Notes under the pieces: model-generated
What the model saw: the letters and a program-made list of their open reading frames with translations, nothing else
What the model was told of the DNA's origin: nothing
The model's database searches: none
Translations under genes and position numbers: made by a program
Source: Marthasterias glacialis
Taxonomy: Eukaryota > Echinodermata > Asteroidea > Forcipulatida > Asteriidae
Assembly: GCA_911728455.2 (NCBI GenBank)
Contig: OU452234.1
Coordinates: 10,991,031 to 11,055,030 of the forward strand
DNA: 64,000 nt
Direction: 5' to 3'
Shown here: in pieces, positions 1 to 9,481 of the stretch
Layout of the letters: the number at the start of each line of letters is the position of its first letter
How positions within the stretch are numbered: the first letter of the stretch is position 1

Positions 1-104
1 ATTTGTCGCGCGTTGACGACTGGGCGTCTTTAACACTCCCGCAGCTTTTTACAGCCATTCGGAGATAATGGATTCAATGCTATGACACTATTTAGGATTA
101 ACTA

Positions 105-165
105 AGGTTTGCATATACACCCACACCGAACAGTGCACTCCCCTAATAGTGTCCACCATAGTCTC
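105..165. mobile_element. MITE end fragment
   Basis: The stretch matches the right end of the complete MITE at 16033-16227, sharing the words TATACACCCA and CAGTGCACTCC. Only this end is present, so it is a truncated copy. Bases 1-104 show nothing I recognise. Confidence 0.5.
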
Positions 166-1106
166 AAAAAGGCTAATGGTGTTCTACGTATAAGTAGCGT
201 TTTTTTCGTCTGACAGGTGTGGCACGGGGAATCTTCCTGGACTACCCCCACAAAATAGAAAGGAAAACTGAGGTTTAGAGGTCACTGCACATTTGTGTTT
301 TTATTTCAAGAGACTGAGACACTTATATTTGTTAAAATTCATTGAGGACTTTCCTGGGGTGCATCCTCGACCTCAAGAACAGCTAATTATTAGAAGTCAG
401 AAATCTAGCGAAAGAAGACAGCGCCATCTGTAGTAGGAATCAATCCATTTCGGCTAAACGCAAGCTGCGAAAGTCTTTGAACCGAGACTACCATCGCGAC
501 CGCATCCGCCACATAATTATGCGCACCATGTTCTGTGTCATGACCTCACATACACGTCAGATTTGGCAGTGCTCCGGAAAAACCTGTAATCCTGTATATG
601 CTTTTGTAACCATCAGATTATAACCATCAATTCTTATTCTCAATCATTCATTATCAAAGAAATTTATTCGTCTTGTACGGGCAACCATGCAATATCCATT
701 GCCCGGCGTGTGGCGTGAACAACCTAGCAAGTAGCGTGGTGGGTACATGTACGGACGACGGTGTCAGCGGCTGAGCTTGCTCTAAATATAATCACGTGTC
801 CACCAGCGCCGCTATTATTCGTCTTCCAACCCACAAATACATATTCCCACTGCTGCTGAAGGTTTTCTATCATTTGGGATTGTTTTTATAATTCTTGCTA
901 CAACAAACAGAATAGAGTCAACGTAGGCCCTGTTGTGGGACTTCAACAATCCGTGTGGTGACTCGCTACACGACTGCGCTTAGAGCTTGTGGGCGGCTTG
1001 GGAACCGGCAAAAAAATTACCTCGTATCAAGAACCGGGAGGTCGTAACGATCCAATCGACTGCAGTGTAAGTATATTCAATATATTAATTAAAGTCTTTC
1101 AGTAGC
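166..1106. other. no gene or repeat recognised
   Basis: I see no conserved open frame, tRNA-like box pair or clear tandem structure. It is AT-rich noncoding sequence left of the SDR gene. Confidence 0.5.
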
Positions 1107-1604
1107 ATTGGCGTAATTATCAGGGGGATGGGGGATATATGCCCCAACTCTTTGTCCAGATTTTCGGTCCTTAAAAAATAAGTTGTAGTTTTCACTAAAA
1201 AAGCAACAAATAGCTTAGTAAGTGAATAAGTGACTTTCTGCAAGTCCCTATCAAGACAACACCCACGTCTGTACACACCCATATACACGCCGGAACAATT
1301 AACTATACCCACCAAACACCACAACTGTGACAAATTGAGGTTGATGTCGGTCAACGGTTGACAAGACCTAATGAATGTACATGATGTACTATGCAGAAAA
1401 GCAGAAAAGAAATATTTTCTGTAATTATTTGAACAAACTACGTCGAACATTAACAACACAAAGGGCATCCCTAATGCAATCGAACATCTGCTGTTGATTT
1501 ACATTATAACCTTCCCCATGCCCCCCTTTGTTTGTGATCTCAGCATTATTCCTTTTTTCCCCCATTACCACCCCCACTTTTCACAACAAATTCACGCCAC
1601 TGAG
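1107..1604. mobile_element. dispersed ~500-bp repeat, copy 1
   Basis: Nearly the whole stretch recurs at 7810-8341 in the same orientation. Both start near GGCGTAA with a GGGGGATATAT tract, share an internal CAAGTCCCTATCAAGACAAC block and end near TTCACGCC. GGCGTAA and its rough complement at the far end could be short terminal inverted repeats. A 127-residue minus-strand open frame inside is not conserved in the second copy, so I call it noncoding. Confidence 0.7.
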
Positions 1605-2010
1605 CAGTAGACTTTTCTAGATCTCGTATCCATCAATGTTGATAATTTTAACTATTGACTTGACCTTCTTCAAGAAAAAGTAGCTTTATTCATTCAACAA
1701 TCTGGGCACAGTGGTCAGATTTCTGAAAAATGGCCTGAAATACGACCATCAACTCACAATGACACGTGGTTCCAAACCTCATCCCATTTTATTTGTCAAA
1801 GGTTATGCTAAATACGCACTTAAAGGTGTTTGATCCGTGCTGCTGTGATTTGTGCTCGAAATGAACTGATTCCAGGGCAAATTTAACTGAGCATGCCATC
1901 CATCCCGGAACGAGTATAAAATTAACCAATCGCGTTTTGACCATGTCGATGGCTATAAAAATGTTTATCTAGCGGTTATCCAACCACTCAATTAATAGCT
2001 GTTCATTTTG
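1605..2010. other. no gene recognised
   Basis: AT-rich sequence without a conserved open frame or a recognised repeat. Confidence 0.45.
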
Positions 2011-2090
2011 CATCGGGGACAAAGAATACTATTTATCCATACACTGATGTGTGTTAAGCACTGTACACTCGGTACTTTCCCGTGAACGAA
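2011..2090 (-). mobile_element. SINE family A body fragment
   Basis: It shares the TGTGTTAAGCACTGTA and GGTACTTTCCC blocks seen in the fuller copies near 23.4 kb, 39.5 kb and 52 kb. The tRNA-like head is missing here. Confidence 0.6.
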
Positions 2091-3309
2091 AAAAACAAAA
2101 AAACAAGTGATATTCTTTATGTTCACCAAACACATATTCTTTCCCCACCGATGCAAATTCTGACAAATTCTGATCCTGGTGTTTTATCTGGTATTTTGTA
2201 TTCTGATACTTCAGATCATTGCAATGCATTGTCCTCTGTTCCAGATAACTTCTTCTTGCTTTGCTAAGGCAGAATCCCCGAACAAGACCTTTATCACCAG
2301 AGATATATAAATGCTAATTCTCTCAGATCACTTAAAGGTTTACTGTAATACAAAGTATTAATGCTTTTATGTTACACCTTATAACTTTTATAAAACGATT
2401 CACATGTAATAAATCATTTTTTTGCATTCCTGTGTATTTTCGCATCATTTGTTTTCTTTAAAAAATAACAGTCTTCAGGAACGCCCACAAAAATAGGTCA
2501 CTTGCTAACATGGCTGGATTCTCAACGTGACATCACAAGCATTACATAATGTTTCTTGAGCTATGCCAGAGAACAATTGTTCTGGGATTGGGTCTGCCAA
2601 AGGAATGACAAATATGTGTTCTTCTGTTAACAAATTCAATGATTGTTGCATTTAGTTTATTCCATCGAGGCTTTTCTTGCTCGAAATCTGTGAAAAAATA
2701 TTCCAGAGTTGGTAGCAGAGACAGTACCAGCCGGTCTTGAAAATTGTACAAGTAACGTATACATTTTTTTTAAACATTATGTGCACGATGTATACTAGTG
2801 CATGTGCACGACGGAACGTTAGGCCAGACGACCACAGTCACCACATACTTTTCAACACAAAAATTTCAAAATTTTGAAGCTGAAATCATCAGAAGAAATT
2901 GCTTTCCAAAACTGTGATTCCTTTGCCTATTTGAAATTTTGCAAGGCTAGGTATGAATGCTCACTTTTCAACGTTCTTTACCCCCCCTTTTTTTTTTACA
3001 GAGATTTAAGGCCTACATTACAAACAAAATAACAGGTGGGTGGCTACATAGTCGATCGTCCGTCTTTTTAGTAGAATTCTGTTTAATTATGAAACAGAGA
3101 TGTGATTTAAATTAATGCCACATCATACTGCTTTAAATAAAATTTCTGATTATCTAGTTTATCATTTAACAAAAGTGAAATCGACTGTTTTTTTAGTCAC
3201 TCCGTGTCAAGGCATGTCTCTTTATCTCTTTTGCCATCAGCTGTATGGCGTTATACCCATAGGAGGTCACGTGACCGCATGTCAACATTGGTCGCGCAAT
3301 CGTTCTATT
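2091..3309. other. no gene recognised
   Basis: Only short unrelated open frames occur. There is a pyrimidine-rich run near 2980-2998. I recognise nothing else. Confidence 0.4.
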
Positions 3310-3640
3310 GCGCAACTACGTACCCTTACTATCTTGGACATTAATGAGCTTCAAACTGGTATCTCCATGTATAGATTACTCTCATAATCTTCTTCCTGCT
3401 ACCTTTGCCTCTTATTTCAGATCCACAGAAGCCCTGCATGCTTGTTCTACGAGATCAGGGCGTAATCCATATGTTCCTTTCACTCGCACCTCTTATATTC
3501 CATGCACACTCTTCGTTGTTACGGTCATTGCCTCTGGAACTCATTCGACAATTAATAAATGGGCATTCATCTGTGGGTTGCTTCAAAAGCTCGTACAAAA
3601 GAGCCCTTCTTTCCCATTATGTAGCTTAGCTTTCCCAACA
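3310..3640 (+). pseudogene. LINE reverse-transcriptase C-terminal remnant
   Basis: Two overlapping frames together read like the C-terminal end of a CR1/L2-type non-LTR retrotransposon ORF2. The first frame has ELQ..MYR followed by HNLLPATFASYF and a TRS motif. After a shift near 3500 the other frame gives SLPLELIRQ and VGCFKSSYKR. The frame break means it is dead. Clade assignment is tentative. Confidence 0.6.
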
Positions 3641-4434
3641 TTTTTTATACGTTTTTGAATTATAGGCCTATTTAAATTAAATTTCTTTCACATTTCCCCC
3701 CCAAAACTACGTAAGGTAAAATCTGACGAAAATAAGCCACCTAGAATAACGCGTGCGTTGACGTATGTGACGCGGTATTAAAAGAGATGAATGGTACCGT
3801 CTTTGTCAAACTGTAATGTGACCGGCGTGCACGCGCATGTATTCGTAGGTTGTTCCATTTACTGCTATAATAGACATTATGCACATGACGTCATTTGAGT
3901 AGGGCGCCCTCGTCTAGAGGTCAAAATGAGGTTGTTCATTGGCCAATCCTGTGGGCCGCGCGTACAAATCTCTGTGTTTCCATTCTTACATCATCGATTT
4001 ACCTTTAAGATGGCGGCGTGATGACGTCAATGCATAAGGTCTATAGATCGATCCAGCAAGCCCCGTCCCTAAACATATTGACCAATCACAGCATTGGCTA
4101 TATCACCACTGTACACGTAGTGCGTCTTCTCAATGCCACACTGCATGAATGCGCGCGCTATAAGTACGCCCACACATTGTCTACATTTTCCAGTTGGATG
4201 TTATCGTGTTGGACTTTTGTTGGACTTTCGATGGCGTACCCAAGGAAGTGATTGGTCAACACGTATGGGGGCGGGGGTTAATGGATCGGTCTATAATGAC
4301 GCCACATCCCCGTAAAGGGGTCTTCTACGCTTTCGTATGAGAGAGAGAAGAGTCAGACATGTTTTTTTTATCTTGCATTCCTCTGTCGTAAAGTGAAGTA
4401 ATAATTTTAAAAAATTGTTTGTTATTCATTTCAG
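3641..4434 (+). promoter_or_regulatory. upstream region of SDR gene, promoter location uncertain
   Basis: The stretch lies between a LINE scrap and the SDR exon. A TATA-like word TATAAGTA occurs at about 4159-4166, and a possible donor GTAAAG at about 4312 could splice to the acceptor at 4433-4434. ATGACGTCA-type words near 3890 and 4020 recur near 46990, so part of this is a dispersed repeat and not unique promoter sequence. The promoter call is weak. Confidence 0.25.
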
Positions 4435-4451
4435 CTTGGACTTGATAAACG
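4435..4451 (+). other. 5' UTR start after splice acceptor, SDR gene
   Basis: TTATTCATTTCAG ends at 4434, followed by a short leader and the ATG at 4452. The pyrimidine-rich acceptor supports a spliced 5' UTR. The donor exon was not fixed. Confidence 0.5.
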
Positions 4452-5486
4452 ATGAATTCCAATGCAGTAAACAACGTTAAGAGAGTGACCAAGTTACCCT
4501 GTGACGTTGTCAACGTTCTTGTGACCGGTGGAGCTGGCTATCTTGGGTCAACACTCATACCTATGCTGCTCGATGAGGGATTCGCGGTCACCGTCTTTGA
4601 TATTTTCCGCTGGGGGATTCAGTCTCTTTGTGGGCCGACGGCATCACATCCAAACGTTAGGATAGTCCGCGGTGACATACGTAACATAGATGAGTTGTCG
4701 GCCGCAATGGACGACTGCGATGCAGTTATTCACCTGGCAGCCATTGTTGGGTACCCAGCCTGCGAGAAAGAACCCAACCTAGCTCGGCAGGTCAACGAAG
4801 AAGGGACAGCCAATATAGCCAGGCTACTGCGCCGTGACCAAATGCTGGTTTACGCCTCAACTGGTTCTTGCTACGGCGACGTGGAGGGCGTTTGTACCGA
4901 GGAGACGCCCATCTGTCCGTTGACACTCTACGGCAAGACAAAAGCCAAGGGAGAGAAATACGTTCTGAGGGTTGGCGGCGTTGGGCTTCGTCTAGCAACG
5001 GTCTTCGGCACGGCCCCACGGATGAGGATGGATCTACTCGTCAATGACTTAACGTACCGTGCTGTCCGCCAGAGGCAGTTCGACCTGTACCAGGGAAGCT
5101 ACAGACGTACCTTCATACACGCCCGCGACGCAGCTAGTGCCTTCATCCTAGCTCTCAGGAACTACGACAAGATGAGTGGGAAAGCGTACAATGTCGGCCA
5201 AGAGTCAATGAACATGACCAAGGCAGAACTTGCTCATCTGATCCAGTCTTTAGTGCCAGATTGTGTCATAACACAGTCTGATGTCGGTGAAGACCTTGAT
5301 AAACGTAACTACGAGGTATCCTACCAAAAGATTCGGAAGCTTGGGTTCCACCCGGCGATCTCCGTCAAGGAGGGCGTGCTGGAGTTACTCAAGATTGTTC
5401 CAAACATGACCGCGGCTGAAGTTGAGCAAGCACGGAACATTTGTCCAGCCACAACTAGGCCTTTAACTAATAATAACAAGGAATAG
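4452..5486 (+). CDS. extended-SDR NAD(P)-dependent sugar-nucleotide epimerase/dehydratase
   Basis: A 344-residue protein of the extended short-chain dehydrogenase/reductase family, related to bacterial UDP-glucose 4-epimerase/WcaG-like enzymes. Such enzymes use bound NAD(P) to epimerise or dehydrate nucleotide sugars in the cytosol; the substrate is not predictable here. Visible motifs are the Rossmann loop TGGAGYLG (residues 25-32), Asp50 at the end of beta 2, RGDIRN with Asp75, HLAA (94-97), the Ser/Thr patch YASTGSCYG (134-142) and the YxxxK pair Tyr160/Lys164. PRMRMDLLVNDLTYRAV and RTFIHARD are typical of the bacterial subfamily. The frame is intact and intronless. A good acceptor (TTCATTTCAG, ending 4434) lies 17 bases before the ATG, so a 5' noncoding exon is likely. 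About 60 bases after the stop is a pure A run with no AATAAA before it. A retrocopy or a horizontally acquired gene are both possible. Confidence 0.9.
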   Translation: MNSNAVNNVKRVTKLPCDVVNVLVTGGAGYLGSTLIPMLLDEGFAVTVFDIFRWGIQSLCGPTASHPNVRIVRGDIRNIDELSAAMDDCDAVIHLAAIVGYPACEKEPNLARQVNEEGTANIARLLRRDQMLVYASTGSCYGDVEGVCTEETPICPLTLYGKTKAKGEKYVLRVGGVGLRLATVFGTAPRMRMDLLVNDLTYRAVRQRQFDLYQGSYRRTFIHARDAASAFILALRNYDKMSGKAYNVGQESMNMTKAELAHLIQSLVPDCVITQSDVGEDLDKRNYEVSYQKIRKLGFHPAISVKEGVLELLKIVPNMTAAEVEQARNICPATTRPLTNNNKE

Positions 5487-5548
5487 ATCTATAACGATCA
5501 ACATTATGTCGTGCTCAAGGTATAGGACCAATATCGATAGATCTGGCC

Positions 5549-5576
5549 AAAAAAAAAAAAAAAAAAAAAAAAAAAA
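5549..5576 (+). repeat. poly(A) run 3' of SDR gene
   Basis: Twenty-eight uninterrupted A residues start 62 bases after the SDR stop. No AATAAA or ATTAAA precedes them. It could be the tail of a retroposed mRNA or a simple-sequence tract. Confidence 0.9.
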
Positions 5577-5991
5577 TTAAAGGGGGCAAAGGGGTTTTTT
5601 TGCCCGAAATTTTGCACAGATAAAAACACAAGTACTATATTATAAAAAAGTTCGTTTGTTTGTTCTTCTTGCTTTTCCTGAATTTTCCCAGTCTTTTGCC
5701 CCCTCCTAATTTTTTTTTGTGGCAGTTGCCCCTCCCTGCCCCCCGGCTCGTACGCCTATATCTTGCAATCTCGTCGTGTGCCGCACGCGGTATTTTTATG
5801 CAAAAACAAAAACATAGTTACGTAATGCATAACAAAATGAAATAACTGTCTGTAAAGATGCATGGTCAACATTAGGTTACACTGTGTATAATATCAAGTT
5901 TGAACTATAGAGGATTCAGTAACTATATATCAGCGACACATCTCGTCTAATCTTTTTCATAATATATATGATGATTTAGAGCTATCCGGTT
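5577..5991. other. no gene recognised
   Basis: Pyrimidine-rich and AT-rich sequence with no conserved frame. Confidence 0.4.
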
Positions 5992-6113
5992 GGTAGTTAT
6001 TGATGACGTTTTGGAGCCGGAAGTACAGTGTGACGAATGTTCGTGTACAAGTATGTATACCATTCGTTTACATTGCACTTCCGGCTCCAAAACGTCATCA
6101 CTTACCAACAGGA
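5992..6113. repeat. fold-back inverted repeat
   Basis: TGATGACGTTTTGGAGCCGG at 6001-6020 is answered by its complement ending near 6100 (ACTTCCGGCTCCAAAACGTC). Similarity continues outwards (GTTGGTAG versus CTTACCAAC) and inwards (ACGAATG versus CATTCGT). It looks like a short non-autonomous fold-back element. Confidence 0.8.
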
Positions 6114-6234
6114 TTGCGAGCTGATACCCTTCTCTCCCGAACACTACAACAGTATAGTATTTTTTTTATAGTAAGGTGTGCGGTCTGTTTTCATGACAAT
6201 AATATAGCTTTATGAGTTGTGGTGGTTATGAAGG

Positions 6235-6360
6235 TACCAGTGGTTTAAACTCGACGTTTCGACCAATATCTTCTGGTCGTGTTCATGGACGTTAATGTTA
6301 CCGCATGCAAATTTTACTAGATTGTATCTCCGCCATGCAAAGTGTTATCCTGCTTGGCAT
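6235..6360 (-). mobile_element. hairpin-bearing repeat family, copy B
   Basis: On the minus strand GACCAG-AAGATA-TTGGTC forms a stem followed by GAAACGTCGAG. The rest (TACTAGATTGTAT and CCATGCAAAG) matches the element at 46363-46545. The family is dispersed and noncoding. Confidence 0.6.
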
Positions 6361-6371
6361 ACTCTTACATA

Positions 6372-6575
6372 AGGTCATGTTACACGAGGCATTTTACAGG
6401 CCACCAGTTCGGGGCAATCTCCATGAAGAAAAATCATTCACATTTCAGTTTCTCCTTATTTTCGTGTGGATCGTAAGTAACAGCTAGATGAATGTCTTGT
6501 TTTCCTTGTGCATGCAGTGCAGTTGGTTGCCTCCAAGTTGCCTGAAAAAATTGCCCTGTGTGACATGGCCTCTAG
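6372..6575. mobile_element. MITE, AAGGCCATGTNACA family
   Basis: The left end has AAGGTCATGTTACACGAGGC and the right end TGCCCTGTGTGACATGGCCT, an imperfect terminal inverted repeat. Other copies are at 51640-51860 (complete), 31695-31757 and 56263-56440. Confidence 0.65.
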
Positions 6576-7809
6576 AACTCAAAAACGTCTCGTGAATTAG
6601 CAAGACTGTAAGCTTACTGATTATGAAGTTCATACCAGTAGCAATCTTTCATAGAAATATTTCTGTCTGAAATACTGTCGGAGTTGAGATAGACCAATTT
6701 TAATTTCGATTGTATACAATATTAAAATTAAGATCAGTTTGTTTACATGTTGAAAAGTGTGCACGGTTTTACACTATTTTCTCCTGACTCGGTTGATTGA
6801 GCCCCATTTTTTTTATGTTTATTTAATCACACAAGGTAAGAACACTGCATATTTTTTTTTAAGGAGTCCTATATTTTACCTTTAGCGTGTAAAGTCAAAC
6901 ACAACGTCAATGTATGGCGAGACTGGAGCGATCTATCAGCAATATTATACAAATATTGACTGCTCCGAGTGCTACAGTTAGTTGGTTACCCGGTCCTCCT
7001 CTCGAGTTGATCCTCGGCGCGTTGTATTTTCCCGACGCGAGGTCGAGGGACATTGGAACGTTCGGGTCGATTTCACAAAGCACTAAGATTCATCTTAAGA
7101 TAAGTTGTCAGTATTACCATAGTATACACATATGGACTGGCATTGAGGGATATAGTGCACATCTATGCAACCCGAGGGCCCGTGAGTGACCAGGAGAGGG
7201 TCCTATTTGAAGTTATGAACGCATCTATATCTCAGACCTAAGCTTAGCATACGATGTCAATGAAACCAGACTAATCAAACAGCCGCCGGGTGTAACCCTC
7301 TGTCCCGCAGAAGCTCCGAAATGGCCACACTTATCATTTAGACACAAATACACTGTTTTTTTTAACTGGATTTTCTTGATTTTTCTGTTATTTTCAACAA
7401 TTATTTAAACTTGTTTGTAGTTTGTTGAATTTTCTTAAAATGTCCTTAATTTCCACTGAGTATAGAGTGCTTAACACATATCGGTGTATGGGTAAAAATT
7501 ACAACTAATATTCGTTATCCAGATGCAAAAATTAACATCTGTTATAATCGTACACAGTGATCTCCAGCTTATTTTTATGACATAAAAAAACGTATTGTGG
7601 AAATGTAATTCCCACACATATCATGTAATTTAACCCTCTGGTCACCAATATTGTGAGTTTTTCAATAAACCATATTACCGGTAATACAAATAATAATACA
7701 ACAGAAATTGTACAGGCTGGTTATCATTTTTGTTTTAGAAAGACCATGACCTAATTGGCGTATATGGGGATTCTTTGGTTAAGGGGGACGGGATGTGGGG
7801 GTTCGGGGG
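6576..7809. other. no gene; short SINE A scrap
   Basis: Around 7470-7500 is a piece of the SINE A body (CATATCGGTGTATGGGTAAAAA). The rest is AT-rich with no supported gene; a 91-residue open frame at 6914-7189 has no recognisable motif. Confidence 0.4.
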
Positions 7810-8341
7810 CATGGGCGTAAATACATGGGGGGATATATCCCCCAACTTTTTGTCTGGGGAGATGATCCATACGATCCCCCAGATTTTTGGTCCATGAAAA
7901 AAAAAAGTTGTGATTTTCACTGAAAAGGCACCCGATAGCTTATTAAATGAATAAAAGATATCTACAAGTCCCTATCAAGACAACGCCCACAACGTCTGTA
8001 CACGCCCGGGCCCATACACGCCCACCTGTACGTGCAAACAATGGGTTCATTACACGAACGTTACGGAACTTAACTTTACCCACCAAACAACACCGCTGCG
8101 ATAAATTAAGTTTGGTATCGGTTACTTGACAAGGCCTAATGAATGTACGGTGTACTATGCAGAAAAGTAATTATTTGAACAAACTACGTGGAACATTAAC
8201 AACATGGCATCCATAATGCAATCGAACTTCTGCTGTGGATTTACATGATGCCTCCCCCATGCCCCCTTTGCTTGTGATCTCAGCATTATTCCTTTTTTTC
8301 CATTACCACCCTCCACTTTTCACAACAAATTTACGCCCCTG
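7810..8341. mobile_element. dispersed ~500-bp repeat, copy 2
   Basis: Second copy of the element at 1107-1604, in the same orientation, with an extra GC-rich block (ACGCCCGGGCCC) and several small indels. Confidence 0.7.
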
Positions 8342-8769
8342 TTCGGGGGTAAGCCCCCGAACGCTCATGAGGTTTTTCAATGATTCCAAGGTTTAAAATG
8401 GCCCTCAATGCCGAGCATTAGACGACTTAAATTAGAAATGCAATTTGCCAATCCCCTGTTGGAGTGTATGGACGCAAATTCTAATGGGGGCCGGGTCCAG
8501 TGGACGAAGCCCCCGGACGCGTACATTTAAGTGTTGCCAGTGGTCATACTATATTTAGCGTCAACTCGACGATTTCACGACAACTCAAAATCAAGACAAC
8601 TCCACGACAACTCAATTCAAAAAGTTGAATTTGACTTATGCTATTTTTTGTCATGTTATGTCTGAAAACACACCCAAAACTGACTGGCAACGTTATCTAT
8701 CATGCTTATTTTATGTGGAAAAATAAGTTGTGAAATATTAGGGCCTCACTTTTTTTTCCCGGCGTGGAA
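8342..8769. other. unassigned repeat-like sequence
   Basis: It carries GGGGGCCGGGTCCAGTGGAC near 8485, echoed in the tandem array that follows, so it is probably a more decayed part of that array. No gene is seen. Confidence 0.35.
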
Positions 8770-9170
8770 TTTGCAGCGCAGTGACATTGAACCGCATCAT
8801 TGGACCGTTTTCAGGGCAAAGGGGGACCGTCAAGTTGCCGAAAATAGTCGTTTCATTTTGGAATTCAAACTTTAATTACCTTTTGGACTCCTATACTCAG
8901 TAGGGGCAAATTCTAATGGGGGTCCAGTGGCGAATTCCTCTAAGAATTTTAGTTTTTTCAGGGCTAAAAACAAAAGCCGTCCAGTAGCCGACATAAAAGT
9001 TTTTGATTTTGGACATGATTGTAAACTAAATACCCCTATTGAATTAAGTCTAAGGGGCTGAAATTCTGCACTAGGGCGGTCCGGTGTCATGCTAAAAAGT
9101 GTTTCCAGAGCTGAGGGGCCCGCACGTTGCCGATTCATTAATTCAAAGTTGGATTTCCCACACTTCTCGG
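8770..9170. repeat. degenerate ~147-bp tandem repeat
   Basis: CAGGGC/CAGAGC landmarks start units at about 8812, 8959 and 9105. Each is followed by CCGTC.AGT.GCCGA, then a TTTTGGA block and, later in the first two, GGGGC.AAATTCT. Spacing is 146-147 bp. Divergence is high, so the array is old. It ends about 270 bp before the vps28 start codon. Confidence 0.6.
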
Positions 9171-9438
9171 CGTGGGTTGGATCGGCGCGGGCGCGTCTTG
9201 CGCTGCCAGGGGTAAGTAACTGGGTGTCACAATATACTACCTGCGACGAGCCTGTAGAACGAACCTGTAGAACGAACCTATTTTGCAAGGTAACCCACCA
9301 CCATAGCATTCATTACTATGAGGAAAGTTATAGGTACCAGACGGTAAAGTTTGAGAACGAGGTTGTCAATCAATAGTGTGTAGATCTGCTCCATGTCCTT
9401 CGTGTTTGGTGGCGTTCATAACATTAACAAACATAATC

Positions 9439-9481
9439 ATGTTTTCTACAGTACCAACAACACAAAGTTCACAAAGTCAGA
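9439..9481 (+). CDS. vps28: vps28 coding exon 1
   Basis: It encodes [14 protein letters not shown] plus one base. The donor A|GTAAGT gives phase 1, which joins AT of exon 2 to make Asn. The Ser/Gln/Thr-rich leader has no strong conservation, so this exon rests on its start, donor and phase fit. Confidence 0.8.

Noticed and set aside
8872..9309. 145-residue minus-strand open frame
   Set aside because: It lies within the degenerate 147-bp tandem repeat and has no recognisable motif.
9376..9438. Upstream in-frame extension of vps28 exon 1
   Set aside because: This stretch has no ATG in frame before 9439, and Met-Phe is the usual VPS28 start.
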